Shown piece after piece: positions 39,913 to 51,529 of a stretch of 64,000 nt of DNA. Positions within the stretch are counted from its first letter, which is position 1, and each line of letters opens with the position of its first letter. The stretch lies in contig CP136063.1 in the NCBI GenBank assembly GCA_032622095.1, positions 275,147,426 through 275,211,425 on the forward strand. The letters are read 5' to 3'. Below the pieces are notes generated by a model. The model was given only the letters and a program-made list of their open reading frames with translations, searched no databases and was not told the origin of the DNA. Made by a program: the position numbers and the translations under genes. Source of the DNA: Siphonodentalium dalli (taxonomy: Eukaryota; Mollusca; Scaphopoda; Gadilida; Siphonodentaliidae).

Positions 39913-41136
39913 AGCTGGTGGGTCCTACTGAATTGCTATGATTCTGGTGGGTCCTACTGAATTGCTATGATGCTGGTGGGTCCTACTGAATTGCTATGAC
40001 GCTGGTGGGTCGTACTAAATTGCTATGATGCTGGTGGGTCTTACTGAATTGCTATGCTGATGGTGGGTCCTACTGAAGTGCTATGATGCTGGTGTATCCT
40101 ACTGAATTGCTATGATGCTGGTGGGTGCTGCTGAATTGGTATGATGCTGGTGGGTCCTACTGAATTGCTATGATGCTGGTGGGTCCTGCTGAATTGCTAT
40201 GATGCTGGTGGGTCTTACTAAATTGCTATGATGCTGGTGTGACATACTGAATTGCTATGATGCTGGTGGGTCCTGCAGAATTGATATGATGCTGGTGGGC
40301 CCTGTTGAATTGTTATGATGCTGGTGGGTCCTGTTGAATTGCTGTGATGCTGGTGGGTCCTACTGGATTTCTATGATGCTGGTGGGTCCCACTGAATTGC
40401 TATGATACTGGTGGGTCCTGCTCAATTGCTATGATGCTGGTGGGTCCTGCTCAATTTCCATGATGCTGGTGGGTCCTACTCAATTGCTATGATTCTGGTT
40501 GGTCCTGCTGAATTGCTATGATGCTGATGGGTCCTACTGAATTGCTATGATGCTGGTGGGTCCTACTGAGGTGCTACGATGCTGGTGGGTCTCACTGAAT
40601 TGCTATGATGCTGGTGGTCATACAGAATTCCTATGATGCCGGTGGGTCCTACTTGATTACCTTAATTCTGGTGGGTCCTACTGAATTGCTGTGATGCTGG
40701 TGGGTCCGACTGAATTGCTATGATGCAGGTGGGTCCTGATGAGCTGTTATGATGCTGATGGGTCCTGCTGAATTGCTATGATGCTGGTGGGTCCTACTGA
40801 AGTGCTATGATGCTGGTGGGTCCCACTGAATTGCTATGACGATGGTGGGTCCTACTGAATTGCTATGATTCTGGTGGGTCCTACTGAATTGCTATGATGC
40901 TGGTGGGTCGTACTAAATTGCTATGATGCTGGTGGGTCCTACTGAAGTGCTATGATGCTGGTGGGTCCCACTGAATTGCTATGATGCTGGTGGTTCCTAC
41001 TGAATTGCTATGATGCTGGTGGGTCCTACTTAATTGCTATAATTATGGTGGGTCCTGCTGAATTGCTATGATGCTGGCGGGTCCTTCTGAATTGCTATGA
41101 TGCTGGTGGGTCCTACTGAAGTGCTATGATGCTATG

Positions 41137-41313
41137 ATATTTTCTTACACATGGTCGGCCCATGCAGTGGATTCTGTTGTTCCCTGGGCCGGATGTGAGG
41201 GGAAATCAAAGCCCAATGGGGGTTGTGCAAATGAAGTGAGGTGCCGCCAAACCATATATGTCATCATCACTATTAAACGTTGGTGATTTATATCAGGACA
41301 CGGAGTGTCCATA
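41137..41313 (+). repeat. Spacer module 22 (177 bp)
   Basis: CTATTAAACG subtype with the intact hairpin. Confidence 0.95.
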
Positions 41314-41987
41314 TGCTGGTGTGTCCTACTAAATTGCTATGATGCTGGTGGGTCCTACGGAATTGCTATGATGCTGGTGGGTCCTACTGAATTGCTATGA
41401 TGCTGGTGGGTCGTACTAAATTGATATGATGCTGGTGGGTCCTACTGAATTGCTATGATGATGGTGGGTCCTACTGAAGTGCTATGATGCTGGTGTATCC
41501 TACTGAATTGCTATGATGCTGGTGGGTGCTGCTGAATTGGTATGATGCTCGTGGGTCCTACTGAATTGCTATGATGCTGGTGGGTCCTGCTGAATTGCTA
41601 TGTTGCTGGTGGGTCCTACTAAATTGCTATGATGCTGGTGTGAAATACTGAATTGCTATGATGCTGATGGGTCCTGCTGAATTGCTATGATGCTGGTGGG
41701 TCCTACTGAAGTGCTATGATGCTGGTGGGTCCCACTGAATTGCTATGATGCTGGTGGGTCCTACTGAATTGCTATGATTCTGGTGGGTCCTACTGAATTG
41801 ATATGATGCTGGTGGGTCGTACTAAATTGCTATGATGCTGGTGGGTCCTACTGAAGTGCTATGATGCTGGTGGGTCCTACTTAATTGCTATAATTATGGT
41901 GGGTCCTGCTGAATTGCTATGATGCTGGTGGGTCCTTCTGAATTGCTATGATGCTGGTGGGTCCTACTGAAGTGCTATGATGCTATG

Positions 41988-42164
41988 ATATTTTCTTACA
42001 CATGGTCGGCCCATGCAGTGGATTCTGTTGTTCCCTGGGCCGGATGTGAGGGGAAATCAAAGCCCAATGGGGGTTTTGCAAATGAAGTGAGGTGCCGCCA
42101 AACCATATATGTCATCATCACTATTAAACGTTGGTGATTTATATCAGGACACGGAGTGTCCATA
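41988..42164 (+). repeat. Spacer module 23 (177 bp)
   Basis: CTATTAAACG subtype; GGGGGTTTTGC is private. It follows module 22 after only 851 bp, the shortest interval, and breaks the alternation. Confidence 0.95.
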
Positions 42165-43475
42165 TGCTGGTGGGTCCTACTAAATTGCTATGATGCTGGT
42201 GGGTCCTACGGAATTGCTATGATACTGGTGGGACCTACTGAATTGCTATGATGCTGGTGGGTCCTACTAAATTGCTATGATGCTGGTGGGTCCTACTAAA
42301 TTGCTATGAAGCTGGTGGGTCCTGCTGAATTGCTATGATGCTGGTGGGTCCTGATGAATTGTTATGATGCTGATGGGTCCTGCTGAATTGATATGATGCT
42401 GGTGGGTCCTATTGAAGTGCTATGATGCTGGTGGGTCCTACTAAATTGCTATGATACTGGTGGGTCCTACTAAATTGCTATGAAGCTGGTGGGTCCTGCT
42501 GAATTGCTATGATGCTGGTGGGTCCTGATGAATTGTTATGATGCTGATGGGTCCTGCTGAATTGATATGATGCTGGTGGGTCCTATTGAAGTGCTATGAT
42601 GCTGGTGGGTCCCACTGAATTACTATGATACTGGTGGTCATACTGAATTGCTATGATGCTGGTGGGTCCTACTTAATTGCTATAATTCTGGTGGGTCCTA
42701 CTGAATTGATATGATGCTGGTGGATTCTACTGAATTGCTATGATGCTGGTGGGTCCTATTGAATTGCTATGATGCTGGTGAGTCCTGCTGAATTGCAATG
42801 ATGCTGGTGAGTCCTGCTGAATTGCTATGATGCTGATGGGTCCTGATGAATTGTTATGATGCTGATGGGTTCTGTTGAATTGCTGTGATGCTGATGGGTC
42901 CTACTGAATTGCTATGATGCTGGTGGGTCCTACTGAAGTGCTATGATGCTGGTGGGTCCTACTTAATTGCTATAATTCTGGTGGGTCCTACTGAAGTGAT
43001 ATGATGCTGGTGGGTCCCACTGAATTGCTATAATTATGGTGGGTCCTACAGAATTGATATGATGCTGGTGGGTACTACTGAATTGCTATGGTGCTGGTGG
43101 GTCCTGATGAATTGTTATGATGCTGGTGGGTCCTGCTGAATTGCTATGATGCTGGTGGGACCTACTGAATTTCTATGATGCTGGTGGGACCCACTGAATA
43201 GCTATGATACTGGTGGGTCCTGCTCAATTGCTATGATGCTGGTGGGTCCTGCTCAATTACCATGATGCCTGTGGGTCCTGCTGAATTGCTATGATGCTGG
43301 TGGGTCCTACTGAAGTGCTATGATGCTGGTGGGTCCCACTGAATTGCTATGATGCTGGTGGTTCCTACTGAATTGCTATGATGCTGGTGGGTCCTACTTA
43401 ATTGCTATAATTATGGTAGGTCCTGCTGAATTGCTATGATGCTGGTGTGTCCTACTGAAGTGCTAAGATGCTATG

Positions 43476-43653
43476 ATATTTTCTTACACATGGTCGGCCC
43501 ATGCAGTGGATTCTGTTGTTCCCTGGGCCGGATGTGAGGGGAAATCAAAGCCCAATGGGGGTTGTGCAAATGAAGTGAGGGGTCGCCAAAACCCTATATG
43601 TCATCATTACTGATAAACGTTGGTGATTTATATCAGGACACTGAGTGTCCATA
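43476..43653 (+). repeat. Spacer module 24 (178 bp)
   Basis: GAGGGGTCGCC subtype. The hairpin loop is changed (GGACACTGAGTGTCC), leaving the 6-bp arms intact. Confidence 0.95.
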
Positions 43654-44499
43654 AGCTGGTGGGTCCTACTGAATTGCTATGATTCTGGTGGGTCCTACTG
43701 AATTGCTATGATGCTGGTGGGTCCTACTGAATTGCTATGATGCTGGTGGGTCGTACTAAATTGCTATGATGCTGGTGGGTCCTACTGAATTGCTATGATG
43801 ATGGTGGGTCCTACTGAAGTGCTATGATGCTGGTGTATCCTACTGAATTGCTATGATGCTGGTGGGTCCCACTGAATTGCTATGATGCTGGTGGTCATAC
43901 AGAATTCCTATGATGCTGGTGGGTCCTACTTAATTGCTATAATTCTGGTGGGTCCTGCTGAATTGCTGTGATGCTTGTGGGTCCTACTGAAGTGCTATGA
44001 TGTCGGTGGGTCCCAATGAATTGCTATGATGCTGGTGGTCATACTGAATTGCTATGATGCTGGTGGGTCCTACTTAATTGCTATAATTCTGGTGGGTCCT
44101 ACTGAATTGATATGATGCTGGTGGGTCCTACTGAATTGCTATGATGCTGGTGGGTCCTGATGAGCTGTTATGATGCTGATGGGTCCTGCTGAATTGCTAT
44201 GATGCTGGTGGGTCCTACTGAAGTGCTATGATGCTAGTGGGTCCCACTGAATTGCTATGATACTGGTGGGTCGTACTAAATTGCTATGATGCTGGTGGGT
44301 CCTACTGAAGTGCTATGATGCTGGTGGGTCCCACTGAATTGCTATGATGCTGGTGGTTCCTACTGAATTGCTATGATGCTGGTGGGTCCTACTTAATTGC
44401 TATAATTATGGTGGGTCCTGCTGAATTGCTATGATGCTGGTGGGTCCTTCTGAATTGCTATGATGCTGGTGGGTCCTACTGAAGTGCTATGATGCTATG

Positions 44500-44676
44500 A
44501 TATTTTCTTACACATGGTCGGCCCATGCAGTGGATTCTGTTGTTCCCTGGGCCGGATGTGAGGGGAAATCAAAGCCCAATGGGGGTTGTGCAAATGAAGT
44601 GAGGTGCCGCCAAACCATATATGTCATCATCACTATTAAACGTTGGTGATTTATATCAGGACACGGAGTGTCCATA
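44500..44676 (+). repeat. Spacer module 25 (177 bp)
   Basis: CTATTAAACG subtype. Confidence 0.95.
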
Positions 44677-45785
44677 TGCTGGTGGGTCCTACTAAATTGC
44701 TATGATGCTGGTGGATCCTACGGAATTGCTATGATGTTGGTGGGACCTACTGAATTGCTACGATGCTGGTGGGTCCTACTAAATTGCTATGATGCTGGTG
44801 GGTCCTACTAAATTGCTATGATGCTGGTGGGTCCTGCTGAATTGCTATGATGCTGGTGGGTCCTGATGAATTGTTATGATGCTGATGGGTCCTGCTGAAT
44901 TGATATGATGCTGGTGGGTCCTACTGAAGTGCTATGATGCTGGTGGGTCCCACTGAATTGCTATGATACTGGTGGGTCCTACTTAATTGCTATAATTATG
45001 GTGGGTCTTACTGAATTGATATGATGCTGGTGGGTCCTACTGAATTGCTATGATGCTGGTGGGTCCTATTGAATTGCTATGATGCTGGTGAGTCCTGCTG
45101 AATTGCTATGATGCTGGTGAGTCCTGCTGAATTGCTATGATGCTGATGGGTCCTGATGAATTGTTATGATGCTGATGGGTTCTGTTGAATTGCTGTCATG
45201 CTGATGGGTCCTACTGAATTGCTATGATGCTGGTGGGTCCTACTGAAGTGATATGATGCTGGTGGGTCCTACTTAATTGCTATAATTCTGGTGGGTCCTA
45301 CTGAAGTGATATTATGCTGGTGGGTCCCACTGAATTGTTATAATTCTGGTGGGTCCTACTGAATTGATATGATGCTGGTGGGTCCTACTGAATTGCTATG
45401 ATGCTGGTGGGTCCTGATTAATTGTTATGATGCTGATGGGTCCTGCTGAATTGCTTTGATGCTGGTGGGACCTACTGAATTTCTATGATGCTGGTGGGAC
45501 CCACTGAATAGCTATGATTCTGGTGGGTCCTGCTCAATTGCTATGATGCTGGTGGGTCCTGCTCAATTGGCATGATGCTGGTGGGTCCTGCTGAATTGCT
45601 ATGATGCTGGTGGGTCCTTCTGAAGTGCTATGATGCTGGTGGGTCCCACTGAATTGCTATGATGCTGGTGGTTCCTACTGAATTGCTATGATGCTGGTGG
45701 GTCCTACTTAATTGCTATAATTATGGTAGTTCCTGCTGCATTGCTATGATGCTGGTGTGTCCTACTGAAGTGCTAAGATGCTATG

Positions 45786-45963
45786 ATATTTTCTTACACA
45801 TGGTCGGCCCATGCAGTGGATTCTGTTGTTCCCTGGGCCGGAGGTGAGGGGAAATCAAAGCCCAATGGGGGTTGTGCAAATGAAGTGAGGGGTCGCCAAA
45901 ACCCTATATGTCATCATTACTGATAAACGTTGGTGATTTATATCAGGACACGGAGTGTCCATA
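45786..45963 (+). repeat. Spacer module 26 (178 bp)
   Basis: GAGGGGTCGCC subtype with GCCGGAGGTGAGG, shared only with module 27. Confidence 0.95.
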
Positions 45964-47679
45964 AGCTGGTGGGTCCTACTGAATTGCTATGATTCTGGTG
46001 GGTCCTACTGAATTGTTATGATGCTGGTGGGTCCTACTGAATTGCTATGATGCTGGTGGGTCGTACTAAATTGCTATGATGCTGGTGGGTCCTACTGAAT
46101 TGCTATGATGATGGTGGGTCCTAATGAAGTGCTATGATGCTGGTGTATCCTACTGAATTCCTATGATGCTGGTCGTTCCTGCTGAATTGGTATGATGATG
46201 GTGGGTCCTACTGAATTGCTATGATGCTGGTGGGTCCTGCTGAATTGCTATGATGCTGGTGGGTCCTACTAAATTGCTATGATGCTGGTGTGACATACTG
46301 AATTGCTATGATGCTGGTGGGTCCTGCTGAATTGATATGATGCTGGTGGGCCCTGTTGAATTGTTATGATGCTGGTGGGTCCTGTTGAATTGCTGTGATG
46401 CTGGTGGGTCCTACTGGATTTCTAAGATGCTGGTGGGTCCCACTGAATTGCTATGATACTGGTGGGTCCTGCTCAATTGCTATGATGCTGGTGGGTCCTG
46501 CTCAATTTCAATGATGTTGGTGGGTCCTGCTGAATTGCTATGATGCTGGTTGGTCCTGCTGAATTGCTATGATGCTGATGGGTCCTACTGAATTGCTATG
46601 ATGCTGGTGGGTCCTACTGAGGTGTTACGATGCTGGTGGGTCCCACTGAATTGCTATGATGCTGGTGGTCATACAGAATTCCTATGATGCTGGTGGGTCC
46701 TACTTAATTGCTATAATTCTGGTGGGTCCTACTGAATTGCTGTGATGCTGGTGGGTCCTACTGAAGTGTTATGATGCCAGTGGGTCCCAATGAATTGCTA
46801 TGATGCTGGTGGTCATACTGAAGTGCTATGATGCTGGTGGGTCCCACTGAATTGCTATGATACTGGTGGGTCCTACTTAATTGCTATAATTCTGGTGGGT
46901 CCTACTGAATTGATATGATGCTGGTGGGTCCTACTGAATTGCTATGATGCTGGTGGGTCCTATTGAATTGCTATGATGCTGGTGAGTCCTGCTGAATTGC
47001 TATGATGCTGGTGAGTCCTGCTGAATTGCTATGATGCTGATGGGTCCTGATGAATTGTTATGATGCTGATGGGTTCTGTTGAATTGCTGTCATGCTGATG
47101 GGTCCTACTGAATTGCTATGATGCTGGTGGGTCCGACTGAAGTGATATGATGCTGGTGGGTCCTACTTAATTGCTATAATTCTGGTGGGTCCTACTGAAG
47201 TGATATTATGCTGGTGGGTCCCACTGAATTGTTATAATTCTGGTGGGTCCTACTGAATTGATATGATGCTGGTGGGTCCTACTGAATTGCTATGATGCTG
47301 ATGGGTCCTGATTAATTGTTATGATGCTGATGGGTCCTGCTGAATTGCTTTGATGCTGGTGGGACCTACTGAATTTCTATGATGCTGGTGGGACCCACTG
47401 AATAGCTATGATACTGGTGGGTCCTGCTCAATTGCTATGATGCTGGTGGGTCCTGCTCAATTGCCATGATGCTGGTGGGTCCTGCTGAATTGCTATGATG
47501 CTGGTGGGTCCTTCTGAAGTGCTATGATGCTGGTGGGTCCCACTGAATTGCTATGATGCTGGTGGTTCCTACTGAATTGCTATGATGCTGGTGGGTCCTA
47601 CTTAATTGCTATAATTATGGTAGTTCCTGCTGAATTGCTATGATGCTGGTGTGTCCTACTGAAGTGCTAAGATGCTATG

Positions 47680-47857
47680 ATATTTTCTTACACATGGTCG
47701 GCCCATGCAGTGGATTCTGTTGTTCCCTGGGCCGGAGGTGAGGGGAAATCAAAGCCCAATGGGGGTTGTGCAAATGAAGTGAGGGGTCGCCAAAACCCTA
47801 TATGTCATCATTACTGATAAACGTTGGTGATTTATATCAGGACACGGAGTGTCCATA
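47680..47857 (+). repeat. Spacer module 27 (178 bp)
   Basis: Copy of module 26 at an offset of 1894. Its right part begins the 4,413-bp tandem duplication. Confidence 0.95.
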
Positions 47858-49707
47858 AGCTGGTGGGTCCTACTGAATTGCTATGATTCTGGTGGGTCCT
47901 ACTGAATTGTTATGATGCTGGTGGGTCCTACTGAATTGCTATGATGCTGGTGGGTCGTACTAAATTGCTATGATGCTGGTGGGTCCTACTGAATTGCTAT
48001 GATGATGGTGGGTCCTAATGAAGTGCTATGATGCTGGTGTATCCTACTGAATTCCTATGATGCTGGTCGTTCCTGCTGAATTGGTATGATGCTGGTGGGT
48101 CCTACTGAATTGCTATGATGCTGGTGGGTCCTGCTGAATTGTTATGATGCTGGTGGGTCCTACTAAATTGCTATGATGCTGGTGTGACATACTGAATTGC
48201 TATGATGCTGGTGGGTCCTGCTGAATTGATATGATGCTGGTGGGCCCTGTTGAATTGTTATGATGCTGGTGGGTCCTGTTGAATTGCTGTGATGCTGGTG
48301 GGTCCTACTGGATTTCTATGATGCTGGTGGGTCCCACTGAATTGCTATGATACTGGTGGGTCCTGCTCAATTGCTATGATGCTGGTGGGTCCTGCTCAAT
48401 TTCCATGATGTTGGTGGGTCCTGCTGAATTGCTATGATGCTGGTTGGTCCTGCTGAATTGCTATGATGCTGATGGGTCCTACTGAATTGCTATGATGCTG
48501 GTGGGTCCTACTGAGGTGTTACGATGCTGGTGGGTCCCACTGAATTGCTATGATGCTGGTGGTCATACAGAATTTCTATGATGCTGGTGGGTCCTACTTA
48601 ATTGCTATAATTCTGGTGGGTCCTACTGAATTGCTGTGATGCTGGTGGGTCCTACTGAAGTGTTATGATGCCAGTGGGTCCCAATGAATTGCTATGATGC
48701 TGGTGGTCATACTGAATTGCTATGATGCTGGTGGGTCCTACTTAATTGCTATAATTCTGGTGGGTCCTACTGAATTGATATGATGCTGGTGGGTCCTACT
48801 GAATTGCTATGATGCTGGTGGGTCCCGATGAGCTGTTATGATGCTGATGGGTCCTGCTGAATTGCTATGATGCTGGTGGGTCCTACTGAAGTGCTATGAT
48901 GCTGGTGGGTCCCACTGAATTGCTATGATGCTGGTGGGTCCTACTGAATTGCTATGATTCTGGTGGGTCCTACTGAATTGCTATGATGCTGGTGGGTCGT
49001 ACTAAATTGCTATGATGCTGGTGGGTCCTACTGAAGTGCTATGATGCTGGTGTATCCTACTGAAGTGCTATGATGCTGGTGTATCCTACTGAATTGCTAT
49101 GATGCTGGTGGGTGCTGCTGAATTGGTATGATGCTGGTGGGTCCTACTGAATTGCTATGATGCTGGTGGGTCCCGCTGAATTGCTATGATGCTGGTGGGT
49201 CCTACTAAATTGCTATGATGCTGGTGTGACATACTGAATTGCTATGATGCTGGTGGGTCCTGCTGTATTGATATGATGCTGGTGGGCCCTGGTGAATAGT
49301 TATGATGCTGGTAGGTCCTGTTGAATTGCTGTGATGCTGGTGTGTCCTACTGGATTTCTATGATGCTGGTGGGTCCCACTGAATTGCTATGATACTGGTG
49401 GGTCCTGCTCAATTGCTATGATGCTGGTGGGTCCTGCTCAATTGCCATGATGCTGGTGGGTCCTGCTGAATTGCTATGATGCTGGTGAGTCCTACTAAAT
49501 TGCTATGGTGCTGGTGAGTCCTTCTGAATTGCTATGATGATGGTGGGTCCTGCTGAATTGCTATGATGCTGGTGTATCCTACTGAATTTCTATGATGCTG
49601 GTGGGTTCTGCTGAATTGCTATGATGCTGGTTGGTCCTACTGAATTGATATGATGCTGGTGGGTCCTACTGAATTGCTATGATGCTGGTGGGTCCTGCTG
49701 AATTGCT

Positions 49708-49761
49708 GTCATCATCACTGATAAACGTTGGTGATTTATATCAGGACACGGAGTGTCCATA
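49708..49761 (+). repeat. Truncated spacer 28 (last 54 bp)
   Basis: Starts abruptly at GTCATCATCACTG after a monomer ending AATTGCT. Only the right third remains, including the GGACAC/GTGTCC hairpin. Confidence 0.95.
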
Positions 49762-50290
49762 TGCTGGTGGATCCTACTGAATTGTTATGATGCTGGTGGG
49801 TCCTACTGAATTGCTATGATGCTGGTTGGTCCTACTGAATTGCTATGATGCTGGTGGGTCCTACTAAATTGCTATGATGCTGGTGGGTCCTACTGAAGTG
49901 CTATGATGCTGGTGGGTCCTGCTGAATTGCTATAATGCTGGTTGGTCCTACTGAATTGATATGATGCTGGTGGGTCCTAATGTATTGCTATGATTCTGGT
50001 GGGTCCTGCTGAATTGCTATGATGCTGGTGGGTCCTACTAAATTAATATGATGCTGGTGGGACCTACTGAATTACTATGATTCTGGTGGGTCCTGCTGAA
50101 TTGCTATGATGCTGGTGGGTCCTGATGAATTGTTATGATGCTGGTGGGTCCTACTGAATTGATATGATGCTGGTGGGTCCTACTGAATTGCTATGATGCT
50201 GGTGGGTCCCACTGAATTGCTATGATTCTGGTGAGTTCTGCTGAATTGCTATGATGCTGGTGGGTCCTGCTGAATTGCTATGATGCTGGT

Positions 50291-50683
50291 GGGGCAAACG
50301 GATGCCGTTACGAAAACATACCATTCTTTGTTCTAAAGTTGTCTTGTTCGCGGTGTTTGGCTACTCCGATTGATTTGAGAAAAAGCCATTGTCTGTACAT
50401 GAAACTTTTAGTAGGATATATATTTTTGAAAAACAAATTAATAATGGCTGAGCTGGTGTTTGTTATATTAATAATGGCTGAGCTGGTGTTTGCAAAACGA
50501 CGTCAATAGCCGTCTTGATTGTAGTCAATTTGCAACAACTAATACAACCAGTATTAAAATATTTCGCAAAATATATGTTTTGAATGTTTGATACACTTGA
50601 TGGCTTTTACTCAATATGTTCAGAGTGTCCAAATACCGCGAAAATAAGAACTTTAGAACAAATAATGGTAATCAGTTTGCCCC
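50291..50683. mobile_element. 393-bp element with terminal inverted repeats at array end, copy 1
   Basis: The left end GGGGCAAACGGATGCC is matched by the reverse complement of the right end, GGGGCAAACTGATTACC. After an 18-base gap both arms share TTTGTTCTAAAGTT and then TTCGCGGT.TTTGG. Inside is a 30-bp direct repeat starting ATTAATAATGGCTGAGCTGG (50437 and 50467). There is no reading frame of note. 29-mers lie on both sides pointing inward, so this may be the loop of a foldback structure and not a simple insertion. No direct target duplication is seen. Confidence 0.65.
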
Positions 50684-50731
50684 AACAGCATCATAGAAAT
50701 CCAACAGGACCCACCAGCATCATATCATATT
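50684..50731 (-). repeat. Two inverted 29-mers beyond the TIR element
   Basis: ACAGCATCATAGAAATCC followed by AACAGGACCCACCAGCATCA is the monomer in reverse complement, nearly two units. It is the only place I found where the monomer changes strand, apart from its copy at 55097. Confidence 0.85.
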
Positions 50732-51529
50732 AACACACTATTGTCGACCAGGTTTGAATTGTTCAGTAACTAATAATTTATTGTGTCGATAAGAGTGCAG
50801 TCACTTTGAAAAGCCGCCGAAAATCCTAACGGGTGTATACGCCTCTGGATTGGTTGATTATATTTAATTTTTACGACGACGCGGCTTTCCCAACGGAATA
50901 AATTATATACCATGCTACCGACATTTGCCTGCAAATAGCTTGCAAATATAGTAGCATCATTACATGTAGAACTATGATAAATGTTCTTCTCCTGTCGTTA
51001 GCCTTGGTAACGATGAATTTTATACGCATGATACCGTTCATATTTTGACACCATTATATGTTTTTCTCTGACGAAATGCCTGCAATGAATACCAGATAAG
51101 CTTGTCAGTTTGTGAACGTACATTTAAGTCGAACTAATGATATACCCTCAGCATTTAGACAAGGTAGATAGCAATATTGAATTGGCTTATATGGAGACAG
51201 CAAAGCATGTAAACTTACAAGGATAGAAATCGCACAGAGAAGAGAACAAGAAAGAAGTCTGTCTGTGCTTGGCATGTTAATATTAATGTTAATGTTAATG
51301 TTAGTGTAATTTGTGCACTAAAAAGTGAGAATTGGAATGCGGGGGTGGGGGGATATATCCCTGCCAACATGGCAACATATCGGACAATGAAGCTTCATTC
51401 ACATATTCATTTTAATGAGAGGAGCTCGGGGTTACTAGCAGACACTGTGCCTGCATGTGGAAACGGTTTAATTAGGTTTACAGTTTTTATTAATTGTACA
51501 GCGCTGACTATGTGGTATTAAATACCCGT
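50732..51529. other. Unique sequence right of the array, copy 1
   Basis: No gene or domain recognised. It contains a small hairpin (ATGCTAC near 50912, GTAGCAT near 50950) and a TTAATG microsatellite at about 51274-51305. It probably represents ordinary flanking DNA. Confidence 0.5.
51274..51305 (+). repeat. (TTAATG)n-like microsatellite
   Basis: GTTAATATTAATGTTAATG and further TTAATG units. The same tract is present in the duplicated copy near 55692-55722. Confidence 0.8.

Larger units (their letters stand above)
6136..50290 (+). repeat. Composite satellite: 29-bp monomers with interspersed 177/178-bp spacers
   Basis: Head-to-tail 29-bp monomers, each starting TGCTGGTGGGTCCT and ending GAATTGCTATGA. 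The commonest variation is at the dinucleotide after TCCT or TCC (AC, GC, GT, GA), with CTATGA/ATATGA/TTATGA alternatives. By length this is roughly 1,350 monomers once 27 full spacers are subtracted. All monomers and all spacers point the same way. 29 is not a multiple of three, and the monomer carries TGA on this strand and TAG on the other, so it cannot hold a long reading frame. The short open frames in the region are by-products. I see no gene in the array. Satellite or minisatellite status is certain; function (centromeric, structural, transposon core) cannot be read from sequence. Confidence 0.97.
33161..50290 (+). repeat. HOR domain III (dimer about 2.3-2.6 kb)
   Basis: Spacers with AACCATATATG and CTATTAAACG (38508, 41137, 41988, 44500) alternate imperfectly with spacers having GAGGGGTCGCC and CATTACTG (39735, 43476, 45786, 47680). 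The 45786 to 47680 interval (1894 bp) is tandemly repeated with nearly the same monomer order. Spacers at 33161 and 34242 are transitional. After the last full spacer the array continues to 50290 with only a truncated spacer at 49708. Confidence 0.7.

Noticed and set aside
7230-47850. CENP-B box in the spacer (ACGTTGG)
   Set aside because: The essential TTCG...A..CGGG pattern is not present.
7220-47857. Hammerhead-ribozyme-like core in spacer (CTGATAAACG) and in monomer variants (CTGATGA)
   Set aside because: Hammerheads are known in some animal satellites, but the spacer has CTGATAA in place of CTGANGA, and I could not place the required GAAA and the three stems around a cleavage site.
6313-50290. 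29-bp direct repeats resembling a CRISPR array
   Set aside because: The repeats are contiguous with no unique spacers between them, the larger spacers are all the same sequence, and the context is eukaryotic with no cas genes.
50291-50683. Plain DNA-transposon insertion with target-site duplication
   Set aside because: The flanks are inverted, not direct, copies of GATGCTG(G/T)T, so no target duplication can be shown. Kept as a TIR element of uncertain nature.
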